From the IMG/VR virus record IMGVR_UViG_3300028883_000046, positions 1 to 64,000 of that record: a stretch of DNA of 64,000 nucleotides; one strand, 5' to 3'. The translations under genes and the position numbers were made by a program. The notes beneath the pieces are model-generated. The model had not been told where the DNA came from. It did no database searches and worked only from the letters and a program-made list of their open reading frames with translations. Of this stretch, positions 38,891 through 46,869 are shown one piece after another. Every line of letters starts with the position of its first letter. Position 1 is the first letter of the stretch. This stretch comes from a virus.

Positions 38891-39280
38891 TTAGGCAAGC
38901 TTGTTTAGATACTCGACAAACTTGCCCATCATTTCGTAAAACTCCGTCCTAATTACGGATCCGAAACCATTTTTCCAAAAAAATATATTTTCTTCTTCCG
39001 GTGTTCTTTTCGTAAAACAAGCCGTTTTATACACTGGCCATTTTGGAAATGGACTTTCCCGCAAAACCCTGTTAACGTCTCTTTTTGTTTTGCAGTCTAC
39101 CAATAGGCGTTTAAGTCTATTTAAGTAGTACTCTTGAGCGTCTCTTACAGAAAGACCAAAGCCTTCGTTATACCAGTGCGCTTGAAATTCAGTTTCTTTA
39201 AGAGTTGGTGTAACAGGCTGAAGGATTTGCATAGCTTCCGACAACGTTTCTTTGTCAAAGTATTTAACTTTTTTTGCCAC
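38891..39280 (-). CDS. Hypothetical protein, 129 aa (GTG start)
   Basis: Last gene of the leftward module. It opens at GTG 39280, with AAAGGAAGAAAACA upstream, inside the end of the preceding gene. Charged and helical, with DAQEYYLNRLKRLLVDCKTK and a hydrophobic C-terminus. No family is recognised. Confidence 0.55.
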   Translation of the reverse strand: MAKKVKYFDKETLSEAMQILQPVTPTLKETEFQAHWYNEGFGLSVRDAQEYYLNRLKRLLVDCKTKRDVNRVLRESPFPKWPVYKTACFTKRTPEEENIFFWKNGFGSVIRTEFYEMMGKFVEYLNKLA

Positions 39281-39554
39281 TGTTTTCTTCCTTTCCTATT
39301 TTGAAGTGATAGATTATTTTTGATCTCAAATAATCAAGAGCGTCTGCTATTTCTTTTGGCCCTGCCGGCTCTTTAACTTCTACTGCCATGTGATAGTCGT
39401 TATCCCAATCTATTCTAAGTTCCAAGGTCGTTTTGGTTGTTTTTTCGAAAAGAGAATAAACCTTGTTTTCTTTTTTGAATGAATCGCGTGAAGACTTTAG
39501 ATTAATGATTTTGTGATTTGTATAGATCTCCTCAACTCTTGGTAGACGGCTCAT
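39264..39554 (-). CDS. Hypothetical protein, 96 aa
   Basis: Alpha/beta protein: RVEEIYTNHKIINLKSSRDS then KTTLELRIDWDNDYHMAVEV and a C-terminal helix (IADALDYLRSKIIYHF). The pattern of a conserved strand with WDNDYHMAV followed by a helix may be an adapter domain, but no function can be assigned. Confidence 0.55.
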   Translation of the reverse strand: MSRLPRVEEIYTNHKIINLKSSRDSFKKENKVYSLFEKTTKTTLELRIDWDNDYHMAVEVKEPAGPKEIADALDYLRSKIIYHFKIGKEENSGKKS

Positions 39555-39569
39555 TTTTTTTCTTCTCCA

Positions 39570-40151
39570 TTAGTGTTTGAAAAATTGATATCCTTCTGGT
39601 TGTTTTTCAATTTCTTTTTGTTTCTTTACTGCCTCTTTGGGCGTTTTACTTTTATCTGCCATTCTCAATTTTTCAAGATCTTCCATAGTGAGAGAAATTT
39701 CATTTGTAGAGTTCTCGAGGACTTTTTCGACCGATTTGGAAAGCGCTCTTTTTTGTTCCCAATAACCTCTATATGAAGCGGCAAACTTTTCAGGAGTTGG
39801 CACATATCCTCTAATGACTTGAAAGGTACACATAAAAAGTAGATTGAAAATGTCGTTTGGGTCTTCGATGAAAAATCTCTCCTTCATATGACCATACAGT
39901 GCTGAGTCTTTACTTCTCAATCCCCAACCATCTTTCAGAAAGCCAAAAGTAATTCTTGCTCTTCTGGCAAACTCTTCTGCCGTCATTGCTTCGGGTTCGT
40001 CAAGTTTTATTCTTTCAACAAGGATTATCAAGGATTTTATTGCTTCCTCATATGTTGTTGGCTTGACAACCTTAACAACGTCCGCACCCGAAAAAAGAAT
40101 TGCTATGGCGTTATATATGGATTTAAATAAGGTTTTAATTCGTTTCATCAT
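39570..40151 (-). CDS. Hypothetical protein, 193 aa
   Basis: Starts with ATGATG behind GAGGATAAGG and overlaps the previous gene by 17 bases. Mostly helical: KTLFKSIYNAIAILFSGADV, AEEFARRARITFGFLKDGWG and a long charged C-terminus. There is no metal or nucleotide motif. It probably belongs to the replication/nucleotide operon by position only. Confidence 0.55.
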   Translation of the reverse strand: MMKRIKTLFKSIYNAIAILFSGADVVKVVKPTTYEEAIKSLIILVERIKLDEPEAMTAEEFARRARITFGFLKDGWGLRSKDSALYGHMKERFFIEDPNDIFNLLFMCTFQVIRGYVPTPEKFAASYRGYWEQKRALSKSVEKVLENSTNEISLTMEDLEKLRMADKSKTPKEAVKKQKEIEKQPEGYQFFKH

Positions 40152-40551
40152 CCTTATCCTCCTCTTTGTAAATAAGATCGAGAGACGTATTTTTTATTAC
40201 TTCTTTTTGCGTATCACTAACCGAAAAATAGTGAATAACTTTTTTCTCCCTCAGATCGGGTCTAAGTTTGGAAATAATTTCTTTTGCTACTTTTAAAAGG
40301 ATCTCTTCGTCAAAGGTAAACAATTCAGTTTTGCCTATAGAACTTACAGAATTGCTTTCCTCTATTTCTTTTTTGCTTGATTTGTTCCATCTTTCCCGAA
40401 ATTGAAAAAGTTTTTCTTCTATACTATCCAATATTTTTCGTAAAGATTTTTTGGATAGGTACATGCCAAGCTTGCCGTCGGTAAAATCGACCACTTCGGA
40501 CATTACTTTTTTATCATTGGATAGTATTTGAAGCTCTATTTTCAGTTTCAT
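40135..40551 (-). CDS. Hypothetical protein, 138 aa
   Basis: N-terminal strand pair LKIELQILSNDKKVMSEVVD and a central Lys/Glu helical stretch, ending in an acidic tail. It is coupled to the gene downstream (overlap) and follows the zinc-ribbon gene by four bases. No family is recognised. Confidence 0.5.
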   Translation of the reverse strand: MKLKIELQILSNDKKVMSEVVDFTDGKLGMYLSKKSLRKILDSIEEKLFQFRERWNKSSKKEIEESNSVSSIGKTELFTFDEEILLKVAKEIISKLRPDLREKKVIHYFSVSDTQKEVIKNTSLDLIYKEEDKDDETN

Positions 40552-40555
40552 ATCA

Positions 40556-40813
40556 TCAAGTCTTCAAAAAGGTTTTTGGATTAAGTTCTTTTATTACTCT
40601 TGAGATGCATTGAAGTATTCCGTTTAACCTTGGGTGAACAAGGATCATAATGGCAACATGCAATTCGCCACCGCATTGAATACAATTATCTCTATAAATC
40701 TTTGAAACGTCTCTTTCGAAAATGCTTAGGTCCAGCTCTTGAATTTTCCCACACAAAGGACATTGAATTCTCGGCTTAGACTCTTCCCGCGTTATTTTAA
40801 TCAACTCTCCCAT
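40556..40813 (-). CDS. Zinc-ribbon protein, 85 aa
   Basis: CPLCGKIQ and NCIQCGGE give a classic two-CxxC zinc ribbon, followed by LHVAIMILVHPRLNGILQCI. Small phage zinc-ribbon proteins of this type often act on transcription or on partner enzymes, but a specific role is not visible. It overlaps the next gene upstream by 17 bases. Confidence 0.65.
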   Translation of the reverse strand: MGELIKITREESKPRIQCPLCGKIQELDLSIFERDVSKIYRDNCIQCGGELHVAIMILVHPRLNGILQCISRVIKELNPKTFLKT

Positions 40814-41117
40814 CGATCTCTCCTTTTTCTTCGGTTAATGTTATTTTTATTCTATCCAAAATTGATTGAATTTTTTGTTGATCTTCTACTACACTTTTTA
40901 GAGCTTCCGAAAAGTTGTTAACTTTTATACCTCTCTTTCCTTGAAAGAAATCTCTTATTGTTTCTTTTACAAAAAATGATGCATTCATTTTGTTGATAGA
41001 TTTATTTTTTGAATCTGCCAATTTGAATTGTTTTCTTGCTATAAGTACTCTTTCCGAATAGATAGCATCAGGCGAAGAGTCGTCCTCTATTTTTATTTCG
41101 ATTGACATTAAAGGCAT
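40797..41117 (-). CDS. Hypothetical protein, 106 aa
   Basis: Two ATGs follow an AAAGGAGG ribosome site; the second (41117) has the better spacing. The first strand is IEIKIEDDSSPDAIYSERVL, then helical with INKMNASFFVKETIRDFFQG, and a Lys/Glu-rich C-terminus. It starts on the stop of the dCMP deaminase gene, so it is coupled to it. No family is recognised. Confidence 0.5.
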   Translation of the reverse strand: MPLMSIEIKIEDDSSPDAIYSERVLIARKQFKLADSKNKSINKMNASFFVKETIRDFFQGKRGIKVNNFSEALKSVVEDQQKIQSILDRIKITLTEEKGEIDGRVD

Positions 41118-41668
41118 CATAGCCTCCTTTGCGAAGTGTTACCAATTAAGACTTTATAGATCTTTTGCAGATCGTCGTTGGTTAGCTCTATCTGTTTATA
41201 TTTTACTTTATATTCTTTTGCCTTTCTAAACCAATAATCGTCTCTTTCTTTATCGTCGCTATGATACTTCATTTCATAGAAAACACTTTGAATGCCAACC
41301 GAGCTGATATTCTTTAGGCACATAATGCATGGTTGTAGAGTACAATAAACCTTTGCACCAGATAGATCCCCTAAACCTCCCAAAGAAGTAATTTGATTCA
41401 AGGCATTTTGTTCTGCATGTATTGCCGGACACTCTTGATATTTTTTATCTCCCTTATCATCTACTTTTAAAGATCTTCTGTGGCAGTATTTTGGGCCGTT
41501 GTCGGTACACTGAGGCTGGCCAGGCAAGCTTCCGTTGTAACCTGTGGCTATTACTCTTTTGCCAAGGACGATTACTGCTCCGGTTGGTCTTGAATTGCAA
41601 CCAGATCTAATGGCGGCAAGTTTTGCAAGAGCCATAAAATATTTGTCCCAAGGAATTCTATTATTCAT
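41117..41668 (-). CDS. dCMP deaminase
   Basis: 183 aa from ATG 41668, which has a GGAGAG leader and overlaps the tiny upstream frame as ATGA. Zinc site: HAEQNA (His84, Glu86) and PCIMC (Cys114, Cys117), with the usual GYNGSLPG substrate loop near residue 44. The enzyme converts dCMP to dUMP, the substrate of thymidylate synthase encoded just upstream. A CHRRSLKVDDKG segment between them matches phage dCMP deaminases. Confidence 0.9.
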   Translation of the reverse strand: MNNRIPWDKYFMALAKLAAIRSGCNSRPTGAVIVLGKRVIATGYNGSLPGQPQCTDNGPKYCHRRSLKVDDKGDKKYQECPAIHAEQNALNQITSLGGLGDLSGAKVYCTLQPCIMCLKNISSVGIQSVFYEMKYHSDDKERDDYWFRKAKEYKVKYKQIELTNDDLQKIYKVLIGNTSQRRL

Positions 41669-41751
41669 ATACACTCTCCAAGATATGCAACAAATATTGA
41701 GGCAGAAATAAGGATAATCCAAACTAAAATTGACTCCCAATCAATTCTCAT
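41665..41751 (-). CDS. Mini membrane peptide, 28 aa
   Basis: ATG 41751 is preceded by AAGGAATAGTAAA, in which the ribosome site overlaps the thymidylate synthase stop. The 28-codon frame starts MRIDWESILVWIILISASIF and ends in a TGA that overlaps the dCMP deaminase ATG as ATGA. It has one hydrophobic helix and an acidic start. The tight fit between two nucleotide enzymes and both couplings support translation; it could anchor them to the membrane. Confidence 0.6.
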   Translation of the reverse strand: MRIDWESILVWIILISASIFVAYLGECI

Positions 41752-41755
41752 TTTA

Positions 41756-42502
41756 CTATTCCTTATTCAAATAATGCATTACAGCGCCGAGTTGATAATC
41801 ATAACAATGGAGCCCTTGAGAAGCAAAGGAGAGCGGGCCGGGATCAATGGATAGCTCTTCTGCTATGTATTGATTTAGCAAAGCAAAGCCACCCATGTTT
41901 TCGGGAAAACCTGCATATAAATCCCAGGATCGATATATGATGCCAAGAAGTACTTTGTTATCCTTGATTTTGATATCGATGCCGCGAAGACAAGGAGAGG
42001 TTCTCCGATCGGTTTCGTTTTTATAAGGGAAGTCATAATTGAAGTTTATTGTCGGATCGCCAATTGTAATAAAGCAATGATTATTTCCAAATCCTTTTTC
42101 TTTGAAATGACGGATGCACCACCCGAGCTGTGATTCGTTATATTTGGAATCTTTATGAAGCGGAACGCTTGGGTTGAAGTATTCGCCATTGATCCAGGTT
42201 GAGTAGCGATACTCTTCATTCGGTGAGAGATTGGGATCCATGAGATAGTTGGCAAAGTACTCTTCTATTTTTTCATCCGTAGTAGTTGGCGGTATCCCTG
42301 CGGGCATAATAGGGGCAAGCGGTCTTGTGTGCGGGTATCGAATAAAGCCGGCTGCAAAAGGAATTTCTACTCTCTTGCCTCCCTTGTTTGATCCTTCTGT
42401 TATTTTAAATTCATATCCATAATCATAGCAATGACTAATCAGTTGGAAGTAGGCATCGTCAATATTGTTTGCTTCTATCAGTGCTGGTTTAAGATCTTTC
42501 AT
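41756..42502 (-). CDS. Thymidylate synthase homologue
   Basis: 248 aa, shorter than bacterial ThyA (264 or more). The core is clear: catalytic Cys171 in TSPCLRGIDIKI, phosphate-site RSWD (191-194), Asn202 in GFPENMGGFALL, and His232/Tyr234 in GLHCYDYQ. Asn at the GxPxN position is the residue that selects dUMP, whereas dCMP hydroxymethylases carry Asp there. It should make dTMP (or a dUMP derivative) from the product of the deaminase encoded downstream. The N-terminal third diverges from standard ThyA. Confidence 0.82.
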   Translation of the reverse strand: MKDLKPALIEANNIDDAYFQLISHCYDYGYEFKITEGSNKGGKRVEIPFAAGFIRYPHTRPLAPIMPAGIPPTTTDEKIEEYFANYLMDPNLSPNEEYRYSTWINGEYFNPSVPLHKDSKYNESQLGWCIRHFKEKGFGNNHCFITIGDPTINFNYDFPYKNETDRRTSPCLRGIDIKIKDNKVLLGIIYRSWDLYAGFPENMGGFALLNQYIAEELSIDPGPLSFASQGLHCYDYQLGAVMHYLNKE

Positions 42503-42504
42503 TT

Positions 42505-42759
42505 TTACTTTCCTCCCTTTTTCATTCCTTCAACAAAGTTCTTTTTAAGTGCTTCTTGCATTTCGTGGAGGCATGTACCGCAAATGCGCGGCATGCGCGA
42601 GTATTGATTTTCCCCTTGCCAAAGAAATTGCCATAGCGAAGTACTTGGCAACTCTATTACATGGGAGCTGAAATCGTTGCAAAAGTCGCAAGGGTTGTCC
42701 ATACTAAAATCGTCTTCTTTTACTCTTTCGTTATGAAGGACTATAAAACTTGGTTTCAT
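42505..42759 (-). CDS. Small zinc-binding protein, 84 aa
   Basis: CDFCNDFS and ICGTCLHEM form two Cys pairs separated by about 35 residues with a hydrophobic FLWQGENQYS between; one zinc site is likely. It lies two bases upstream of the thymidylate synthase gene in the same operon. Function unknown. Confidence 0.62.
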   Translation of the reverse strand: MKPSFIVLHNERVKEDDFSMDNPCDFCNDFSSHVIELPSTSLWQFLWQGENQYSRMPRICGTCLHEMQEALKKNFVEGMKKGGK

Positions 42760-42772
42760 GAAAAATCTCCTT

Positions 42773-43369
42773 TTATTTTTTGTCTTCGAATGTAAAATTG
42801 GTTGAGTTTAAATCCTCAATTAATTTTTTGAATTGGGAAGAAATCAAAGAGAGATCTACTTCTCCCATTATTAGTTTCATCAAGGTTTCTCTGCCCTTCA
42901 TGATATGTTTTTTCTTGAATTTTACTGCCATTTGGCTTTTCTTTGTTAAAACACCGGTGAACAAATGATAAGTATTCCACCAATAGGCATAGACGAATTG
43001 CAGTTTTTGGCGGATCAATATGAAGTCTTCGTCTTGAACGTCCTTTAGTTCTTTTATTCTACCCCTCAAAACTTTATTGAAGCTATTGCTCCATGTGCCG
43101 AATTGTCTCTCTATGTCCTCGCAAACAAGAAGCCACTTAACACGGGAGTTTTTTGCTTCTCCTTTCTTCTTTTCTTTCCGAAATCTATTCAACATTGCCT
43201 CAATTTCGGAAACAACAATATCAATTTGGACCATTAACTCTACCGGATGCATTTGTTTAAGCTTATCCTTGTCTTTTTCAACACCTTCGAATTTCAGCTT
43301 GTAAACTACTACAAGCTTGTCAAGTAGAGCTTCTATATTCTCTTCTTTTTTAATCTCTGCCATTGTCAT
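42773..43369 (-). CDS. Hypothetical protein, 198 aa
   Basis: Three close ATGs follow an AAAGGGAG site; the second (43369) is best spaced. The protein is strongly charged and helical, including LDKLVVVYKLKFEGVEKDKD and WWNTYHLFTGVLTKKSQMAV, and ends in a Lys/Asn-rich tail. Phage coiled-coil proteins of this type next to nucleotide genes have no known function. Confidence 0.55.
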   Translation of the reverse strand: MTMAEIKKEENIEALLDKLVVVYKLKFEGVEKDKDKLKQMHPVELMVQIDIVVSEIEAMLNRFRKEKKKGEAKNSRVKWLLVCEDIERQFGTWSNSFNKVLRGRIKELKDVQDEDFILIRQKLQFVYAYWWNTYHLFTGVLTKKSQMAVKFKKKHIMKGRETLMKLIMGEVDLSLISSQFKKLIEDLNSTNFTFEDKK

Positions 43370-43371
43370 TA

Positions 43372-43578
43372 TCATCTCCCTTTCCCAAACACAGTTTTAA
43401 ATTTTTCACTTCTAAGGGTAACGTATAATCCCCATGGCCAAACGAGTCCAATCAAAAACGTGCTTAACAAAACTATCCACGTTTTGTAGCGATACATTTC
43501 CTCTTTGATTTTTATATATAGGTAAAGAGAAGCAATAACAGAAATAGCCAAATAGATAATCAAAAAGGTTAATATCAT
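43372..43578 (-). CDS. Small membrane protein (two TM), 68 aa
   Basis: Two hydrophobic segments: ILTFLIIYLAISVIASLYLY (2-21) and WIVLLSTFLIGLVWPWGLYV (34-53), separated by a basic loop. Overlaps the genes on both sides by four bases (ATGA). Small phage membrane proteins of this layout may act in holin-like or exclusion roles, but this is not evident here. Confidence 0.6.
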   Translation of the reverse strand: MILTFLIIYLAISVIASLYLYIKIKEEMYRYKTWIVLLSTFLIGLVWPWGLYVTLRSEKFKTVFGKGR

Positions 43579-43997
43579 TTTTCCTCCTTTGGTTTGATCC
43601 CAATTTTAAGATTTGTTTTCATTCTTAACCTTAGTTGTTGTTTGCTTCCTATTTCTGTGAAGTCTTGGATAAATGTTTTATCTTCCTTATGATAGATTGT
43701 TTTGCTGATAAATCTCTTGCCGTGGTTGCTGTCTTTATAGGCAATATATTCGAAAGTATAAACGATATAGTTTCCTCTATCTTCCATGTTGTCTGAGCCA
43801 TCGATTATAATGACTTTACTTTCTCTTGCATAGTTCGACTCATAAAGAGCTATAAGCGCTTGCCTTTTCATTACCTCTTGCGCGATTTGATTACATTCGT
43901 TTGCATTTAAACGAATGGAAAACGAATCTACAAGGAAAATTATGAGATAGAGAATTAGGGAAAAGCATAACATCATAGGCAAAAGACTTTTCTTCAT
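43575..43997 (-). CDS. Membrane-anchored hypothetical protein, 140 aa
   Basis: Residues about 5-27 are a signal-anchor helix (LLPMMLCFSLILYLIIFLVD); the rest is soluble and alpha/beta, with SKVIIIDGSDNMEDRGNYIV and a basic end. The charge arrangement predicts the large domain outside the cytoplasm. No enzyme motif is visible. It overlaps its neighbour by ATGA. Confidence 0.6.
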   Translation of the reverse strand: MKKSLLPMMLCFSLILYLIIFLVDSFSIRLNANECNQIAQEVMKRQALIALYESNYARESKVIIIDGSDNMEDRGNYIVYTFEYIAYKDSNHGKRFISKTIYHKEDKTFIQDFTEIGSKQQLRLRMKTNLKIGIKPKEEK

Positions 43998-44293
43998 TGA
44001 TCGCCTCCTTTATGTTCAAGTATTTGGAAGTTAAACTCTTCGATAAAATTTAATGCTATCTTTCGGCAAGACACTATCGAATCATATTCTTTTTTCTCAG
44101 GCGAGCAAATAGTAAAGGCGTGTTTTTTACCCATTGGTCCTCTACCAAATACTTTTATTTTCCAGGTAAAGAAAAAATCTCCCGGCTCGTTACTTCTTTG
44201 ATTTTTGTCGATATAGATCTTGCAATTTCTTCCTCGGCTATCGGCTCTTTTTTCTTTTAGCCTATATCTTTGGTTGAAGTTCATTTTATCCAT
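43994..44293 (-). CDS. Hypothetical protein, 99 aa
   Basis: A small basic protein, probably alpha/beta: GRNCKIYIDKNQRSNEPGDF then FFTWKIKVFGRGPMGKKHAF and a C-terminal helix. The strand pattern with a GRGPMGKKH loop suggests a small single-domain fold. No family is recognised. Confidence 0.55.
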   Translation of the reverse strand: MDKMNFNQRYRLKEKRADSRGRNCKIYIDKNQRSNEPGDFFFTWKIKVFGRGPMGKKHAFTICSPEKKEYDSIVSCRKIALNFIEEFNFQILEHKGGDQ

Positions 44294-44296
44294 ATC

Positions 44297-45079
44297 CTAT
44301 TTTGAATTTTTTATTTTCTTTCCTGCATATTTTCCCTTCTCCCATGATCTTCTTCTTCTTACCTTTTTTAACTTCTTGAAAAACGCTTGTGGTCTGCACC
44401 ATGCGAAGAAGTCCTCGAGCCGCGCAACAACAAACTCCCATTTGTCATACCAAACAGTCACAAGAGGACCGCAATGTGGATAGACCCATCTGCCATTGTT
44501 TTCTCTTAATAGTTCAAAAGTTTTTTTGGAAAGAACTATGCAGGATTGTTTTTTATCTCTTTTGAAAATGAGAATAACTTCCTTGATTTTGTTTTGCTTT
44601 GCCTCTGCATATGCTTTTTCGAGCCATTGAATTAGGATTGGCGGCTTAGACTTCCTCTGCTTTTGATATACAAATTTATCGACAATATCCATCAAAGATA
44701 TTCCCGTTTGAACCGAATTCGTTTCTTTCCCGGTCTTCTTCGATCTCCTGGTAATTACTTTATTGCCATAGCCTCTTTTTATTTCTATCAAATAATTCGA
44801 GGTAAGAGGGTATCCGCTCTTATCAAGGGCACAAACATCTCCGGCAGAATTGGTAGTCAAACATGATCTTTTCATTCGTTGGGTGGCTCTTGCGCCGCTT
44901 CCAGCAGTACGCCAGAAAATATCATCATTTTCGTTTTCGCTATACCACTTGGAAAGTTGTTTGCATATGTCTCGCTCGTAATTACTACCTTTCCTTTTGT
45001 TTGCGCCTCCCTTGCCTTTCTTTTTCTTTTCAACCGGTTTTGCTTTCACAGGATCTTTTACTCTTCTTTTAATCGCCAT
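44297..45079 (-). CDS. PD-(D/E)XK nuclease, Holliday-junction-resolvase-like
   Basis: 260 aa. After a Lys-rich N-terminus comes GSNYERDICKQLSKWYS (Glu in helix 1), then AGDVCALDKS (Asp) and NYLIEIKRGYG (E-x-K), the order and spacing of archaeal Hjc-like/PD-(D/E)XK nucleases. It probably resolves branched recombination intermediates produced by the RecA and Rad50/Mre11-like genes upstream in this operon. The C-terminal third is very basic. Confidence 0.75.
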   Translation of the reverse strand: MAIKRRVKDPVKAKPVEKKKKGKGGANKRKGSNYERDICKQLSKWYSENENDDIFWRTAGSGARATQRMKRSCLTTNSAGDVCALDKSGYPLTSNYLIEIKRGYGNKVITRRSKKTGKETNSVQTGISLMDIVDKFVYQKQRKSKPPILIQWLEKAYAEAKQNKIKEVILIFKRDKKQSCIVLSKKTFELLRENNGRWVYPHCGPLVTVWYDKWEFVVARLEDFFAWCRPQAFFKKLKKVRRRRSWEKGKYAGKKIKNSK

Positions 45080-45707
45080 CTTTGAATCTCCTATTTCTTC
45101 TAATCGTTTTTATTCTCGATTTTCCGTTGATATGGTCAACCTTGAATATCTTATCCGCTATGGCTATTAAATTGTCGTCGTGCGTTATAAGTATAACTTG
45201 AAAATTGAACTTCTTTGAAAGTTCTTTTAAAATTAAACCTGTAACCTGAGATAACTTGCCGGTCCATTTAAAAGGCTCGTCCAGAATAAAAACATTTCTT
45301 GCTTTATAGGATGACATTTGCCACATTACTATCCTAAAGGACATTGAAATAATATCAAGAATACTTCCTCCCAAATCGTCTTTGGGTTCGAGTTCCTCGC
45401 CATTTTCTTTTATGATGATATATGAAGAGATGCCATCTCTCATCTCTTTATAGACAAGCTCTAAAGTGAGGTCCCTATTAAAGATTTGTCGAATCGCTCC
45501 CGTTATTATTTTTTCGATTTCTACCTTGAACTTTTGATGAATCATTCGGATAGAGTTATTTAAAATATCCCTTGCCTCGATATAATTCTGTAACTCTTCC
45601 TCAGCGCCTCTTATCTCCCTGTCAATGTATTTGTTTTTCATTAGACAGGTGGCTTTTTTGACAACTAAGGAATCGTATTCTCTTTTTATTTGTTCATACT
45701 CTTTCAT
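45069..45707 (-). CDS. Rad50/SbcC-like ATPase, C-terminal half
   Basis: 212 aa. Residues 1-60 are coiled coil; then the ABC signature DDLGGSILDIISMSFR (residues 110-125), Walker B FILDEPFKW (Asp143/Glu144) and H-loop ILITHDD (His176). The N-terminal half with Walker A is a different gene at 46847-47812, so two polypeptides must join to make one ATPase. The Mre11-like nuclease and a 79-aa coiled coil are encoded in between. Confidence 0.85.
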   Translation of the reverse strand: MKEYEQIKREYDSLVVKKATCLMKNKYIDREIRGAEEELQNYIEARDILNNSIRMIHQKFKVEIEKIITGAIRQIFNRDLTLELVYKEMRDGISSYIIIKENGEELEPKDDLGGSILDIISMSFRIVMWQMSSYKARNVFILDEPFKWTGKLSQVTGLILKELSKKFNFQVILITHDDNLIAIADKIFKVDHINGKSRIKTIRRNRRFKDGD

Positions 45708-45711
45708 GTTG

Positions 45712-45951
45712 TTAATCCTCTAAATCGATCAAAGATAAAAAGTCTTTTGCCTTCTTTTTAAGTTTAAAGGACTCTTCCTCTAATTCCTCTAATTCCTTGT
45801 CCATTTTTTTCAATGCTTTTCGAGCGCTTTTAACCGTGGTTATTTCATACTTCGAAAGCTTTTTCTTCTGTTCCTGAACATACTTTTTTTCTACCGCGAT
45901 ACTTATTTTTACTTCCTGGATTTTGTCTTGTAAATCTTGGATACTGGTCAT
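45712..45951 (-). CDS. Coiled-coil protein, 79 aa (possible part of split Rad50)
   Basis: Almost entirely heptad-type helix (IQDLQDKIQEVKISIAVEKK and onward to ELEELEEESFKLKKKAKDF). It lies between the Mre11-like gene and the Rad50 C-terminal half, four bases upstream of the latter. It is well placed to supply part of the arm that the two halves lack. No other motif is visible. Confidence 0.6.
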   Translation of the reverse strand: MTSIQDLQDKIQEVKISIAVEKKYVQEQKKKLSKYEITTVKSARKALKKMDKELEELEEESFKLKKKAKDFLSLIDLED

Positions 45952-45954
45952 GTC

Positions 45955-46869
45955 TCAGCCTTTCGGTACGAATTCATGGAAAGCATTTCCTATTGTTTTG
46001 GAAAGTAGTTTATATACCTTTTTTGGATTGGAAGACTTTTCTATAAGCTCATGAATAATTTCCACAACGCTCATATTGTCAAGATTAGGCATTTCAAACA
46101 TATCGCCAATATTTTTTTCTTCTTTCTCTTTTGCATCCTTGTTTATATTTTTTCTTAATACTTCGAACCAAGGCTTGCACGGAATCTCTACCTCTCCAAT
46201 CTCTGAGGAAGAGTTATAGACGTATACTCTTGGATTGTGTTTTCTCATAAAGTCGGACGACTCAAGGCGCATAAGCGGGCCAGTGTTACAGACAATCTTT
46301 CCTTTTTTCTTTTCCATAAAGTTTCTATGAATATCTCCGCAAATTGTGAGATTGAAATCTTTTACTTTTCTTCGAAACTCTTTTAGCCTAATAAACGAAT
46401 GCCCAGGGAATAGAGCGTTTAGATATACAGGCGCATGGATTGAAAGAATATTTGTTTCCTTGCTTTCTTTTACTTTCGGGATATCCTCTCGCCAACTACA
46501 TCCATACAGATTGACACCTTTAAGCTTGTATGGTTTCTTGCCAAGTACTATTGCGCTATTTGTCTTCTCCAGTATACCAATATTGGTTACCACGTTTTTA
46601 TTTCTAAAATATAGATCATGTTGTCCGTATACAGTGAAGAAAAGAGTTTTTGGATATTTATTTTTTAGCGTCAAGAAAGTAAATAGAGCGGTGATATCTC
46701 TCGGCGTATCGAAGAGATCTCCGGCACATATTATTGGCGCATTGCGTAACCTCAAAGATAGATCGAAAATAAATTTTAATTTAGCTTTTGCATCCTTGAG
46801 AGGATCGCCAATTCTACCTCTTGGAATTCTACTCGTTATGTGCGGATCAGATATTAGAATAAAATTCAT
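45955..46869 (-). CDS. Mre11/SbcD-like nuclease
   Basis: 304 aa metallophosphoesterase with the metal motifs ISDPHITS (Asp8, His10), CAGDLFDTP, VYGQHD, LSIHAPV and CGDIHRNF, then a C-terminal capping region. With Rad50 it processes DNA ends for recombination and replication. It overlaps the Rad50 N-terminal half by 23 bases and precedes the coiled-coil gene by three. T4 gp47 is the functional analogue. Confidence 0.88.
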   Translation of the reverse strand: MNFILISDPHITSRIPRGRIGDPLKDAKAKLKFIFDLSLRLRNAPIICAGDLFDTPRDITALFTFLTLKNKYPKTLFFTVYGQHDLYFRNKNVVTNIGILEKTNSAIVLGKKPYKLKGVNLYGCSWREDIPKVKESKETNILSIHAPVYLNALFPGHSFIRLKEFRRKVKDFNLTICGDIHRNFMEKKKGKIVCNTGPLMRLESSDFMRKHNPRVYVYNSSSEIGEVEIPCKPWFEVLRKNINKDAKEKEEKNIGDMFEMPNLDNMSVVEIIHELIEKSSNPKKVYKLLSKTIGNAFHEFVPKG

